Shown piece by piece: positions 62,566 through 64,000 of a DNA stretch of 64,000 bases (positions are counted from its first letter, which is position 1; each line of letters opens with the position of its first letter). Origin of the DNA: Adineta steineri (lineage: Eukaryota; Rotifera; Eurotatoria; Adinetida; Adinetidae); assembly GCA_905250115.1 (NCBI GenBank), contig CAJNOI010000065.1:166055-230054 (forward strand), in the 5' to 3' direction. The position numbers and the translations under genes are program-made. Below the pieces are notes generated by a model. The model was given only the letters and a program-made list of their open reading frames with translations. It had not been told where the DNA came from and ran no database searches.

Positions 62566-63825
62566 TTAACCGAACATATCAAAACCACCTTCTTCATCGC
62601 TTGCTTCGGATTCAGGTGCTTTCTTCGCTTCTTCTTTAGCGGCTGGTGCTTTAGCAGCGGCAGCTGCTGGTGCACTGGCTGGTGCTGCAGCGGCGGCAAA
62701 TTTCGATGGATCTTTTAAGTATTCTTTCAACTGAAATACAAAAACAGATTTTAATGAATATTTAAAGTTGAATAAAAAAATATCGAAAAAGAATTAAATG
62801 GACTTCAGAACGCTGTTGGATATGGTACTTTATTCATCAGTTGCTATATCAGAAGCAGAACTGGGTAGTATGGGTTCATCATATGTCCATTTATTCTTTA
62901 AAAATCGAATTATTATTGAACTTACGGTTTTAGCTTGTTCGAATTCAACATCGGTATCAGCAGCAAGAGCAAGTAAACGTTTAAATCCACCAAGAATGAG
63001 ATGTGGTGCTGATGATTTATTTGGATAATTAATACCGAGTGAAAAAGCGGCTAAACGTTGAACACCTTGAGAAAATTTAGCGCGTAAATCAGCTGGCTTA
63101 ATATCAAGAATAGTTGGTTCAAAACATGAGCCAGAGTCATAAACTAAATTTTTCAAAAATCAAATATTGATTCAAGGTGAAAAAATTAATTTACCTTGAC
63201 GGATAATAAGACCATAACTAAATGGCGAAATGCCCAACATGTTAAGTAATGTTGCTTCACTTGGACCAACTTTATCGCCAACTTTAATTAAATTAACATC
63301 ATTCTAAAATTGAAATGGTGAATTAGATTGAATTTATAAACTATTAGATACCTACGTACAATGATTTCAATAGTACCACGTGTAATTTTAGTTGGAATTT
63401 GAAGTGCTTGAAAAAAACTTGTTTTTTCTGGACCTAAAGCGGTTACTTGAGCTGGAATAGTGACATCAACAGGTGCAATGGCACCGGCACGAGCTGGAGC
63501 AGCAACCTAAAATATAATATTTATTAGTAAATATATACAACATTTTATATAGATTACAAACTTTATTTTCCAAAAGTTTGTCGCGAATTGAGCTTAAGTC
63601 TTCTTTGGTAAAAACGAAGCCAATATTTTCGTAAACATGTGGTAACAATTTTTCTAAATTGGTATTTTTTGATGTTTGTCCACGGATGGTTTTACGCATC
63701 ATTGTATTTTTGCCCATCATAAGAACAGCATGACCACGAAGAGATAAACGGATTTTTTGCATTTGACGTGAACCGACATTATCAGCACCAACAACAAATA
63801 CTTTCGGGTATTCATCCAAATATTG
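62566..63825 (-). CDS. RPLP0: 60S acidic ribosomal protein P0, 5' exon outside window
   Basis: Stalk-base protein of the large ribosomal subunit; binds 28S rRNA and two P1/P2 dimers. The first exon in the window starts at 63825 ([19 protein letters not shown]) after a TTTTAG acceptor. It continues [20 protein letters not shown] and [20 protein letters not shown]. Next exons have [60 protein letters not shown] and the domain II region to about 62830. The last exon gives [11 protein letters not shown], an Ala/Pro-rich hinge and the acidic tail [12 protein letters not shown] that recruits elongation factors. The usual N terminus before the QYLDEYPK segment (about 20 residues with the initiator Met) is absent from 63826-64000, so its exon lies beyond the window. 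The first ATG in this exon (63819) is internal. The tail end is slightly unusual (usually MGFGLFD). Confidence 0.96.
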
Positions 63826-64000
63826 CTAAAAGATTAGAATTTTTATTTTTCGATTTTATATTTGAATAAAACTAGAAGTTAACAACATTAGATTCTATCA
63901 GTAAAGTATTGTTTCTAGATTGAAAATTTTTATTTAATTATTTGCTCTCAGAAAGAAATTATTCTCAACGTTTCCGAAGAAACTCAGAATTGCAGAACAC
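63826..64000 (-). other. Intron or 5' flank of RPLP0
   Basis: AT-rich, with a proper branch/polypyrimidine-poor acceptor (AATCTTTTAG) at its 3' end on the minus strand and no coding sequence matching the P0 N terminus. It is the intron that precedes the first visible exon. Confidence 0.7.

Overview
The window is nuclear DNA of a small-genome animal. It is AT-rich, and nearly every conserved gene is cut by many short GT-AG introns of about 45-60 bp. The gene content is metazoan: a BET bromodomain protein, a USP19-type deubiquitinase, an ionotropic glutamate receptor, STT3B, Gs-alpha, Claspin, CSN2, pyruvate kinase, a GFI1/Senseless zinc-finger factor and ribosomal protein P0. Lineage-style families (F-box/LRR genes, membrane kelch/mucin genes) and very many small inverted-repeat elements suggest a rotifer, probably bdelloid. 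That taxonomic call is inference, because no rRNA or mitochondrial marker is present.

Layout. 1-1567 (-): N-terminal half of a BET bromodomain gene. 2846-3991 (+): intronless SDR42E-type dehydrogenase. 4928-9851 (+): USP19-like deubiquitinase. 9852-12394: mobile-element island, with a long foldback element and a tRNA-derived SINE inserted in the end of a MITE. 12395-15073 (-): single-exon glutamate receptor-like channel. 15.1-19.7 kb: mostly empty or decayed. 19752-23208 (-): type II membrane protein with a Ser/Thr-rich stalk built from many tiny exons and a seven-motif kelch domain. 24751-25285 (-): dead hAT transposase. 25845-29787 (+): F-box/LRR gene with 21 tandem 84-nt LRR exons. 31598-34351: decayed F-box-family genes and a 100-N assembly gap. 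34812-37741 (-): STT3B. 41287-44144 (-): Gs-alpha. 45532-49871 (+): Claspin. 50688-53065 (+): CSN2. 53750-57095 (+): pyruvate kinase. 59407-60783 (+): GFI1-like factor. 62566-63825 (-): ribosomal protein P0, 5' end outside the window.

The genes are independently transcribed housekeeping, signalling and lineage-family genes and do not form a pathway or operon. The strongest structural theme is small non-autonomous DNA transposons. Three elements share the TIR CAGTGGCGGAT and have 8-bp target duplications (hAT-like), and several different hairpin elements occupy almost all of the unusually long introns. Second looks are most deserved by the exon arrays of the LRR and kelch genes, the K-channel-like pore sequence of the glutamate receptor, the three micro-exons of pyruvate kinase, and the nested SINE-in-MITE insertion.
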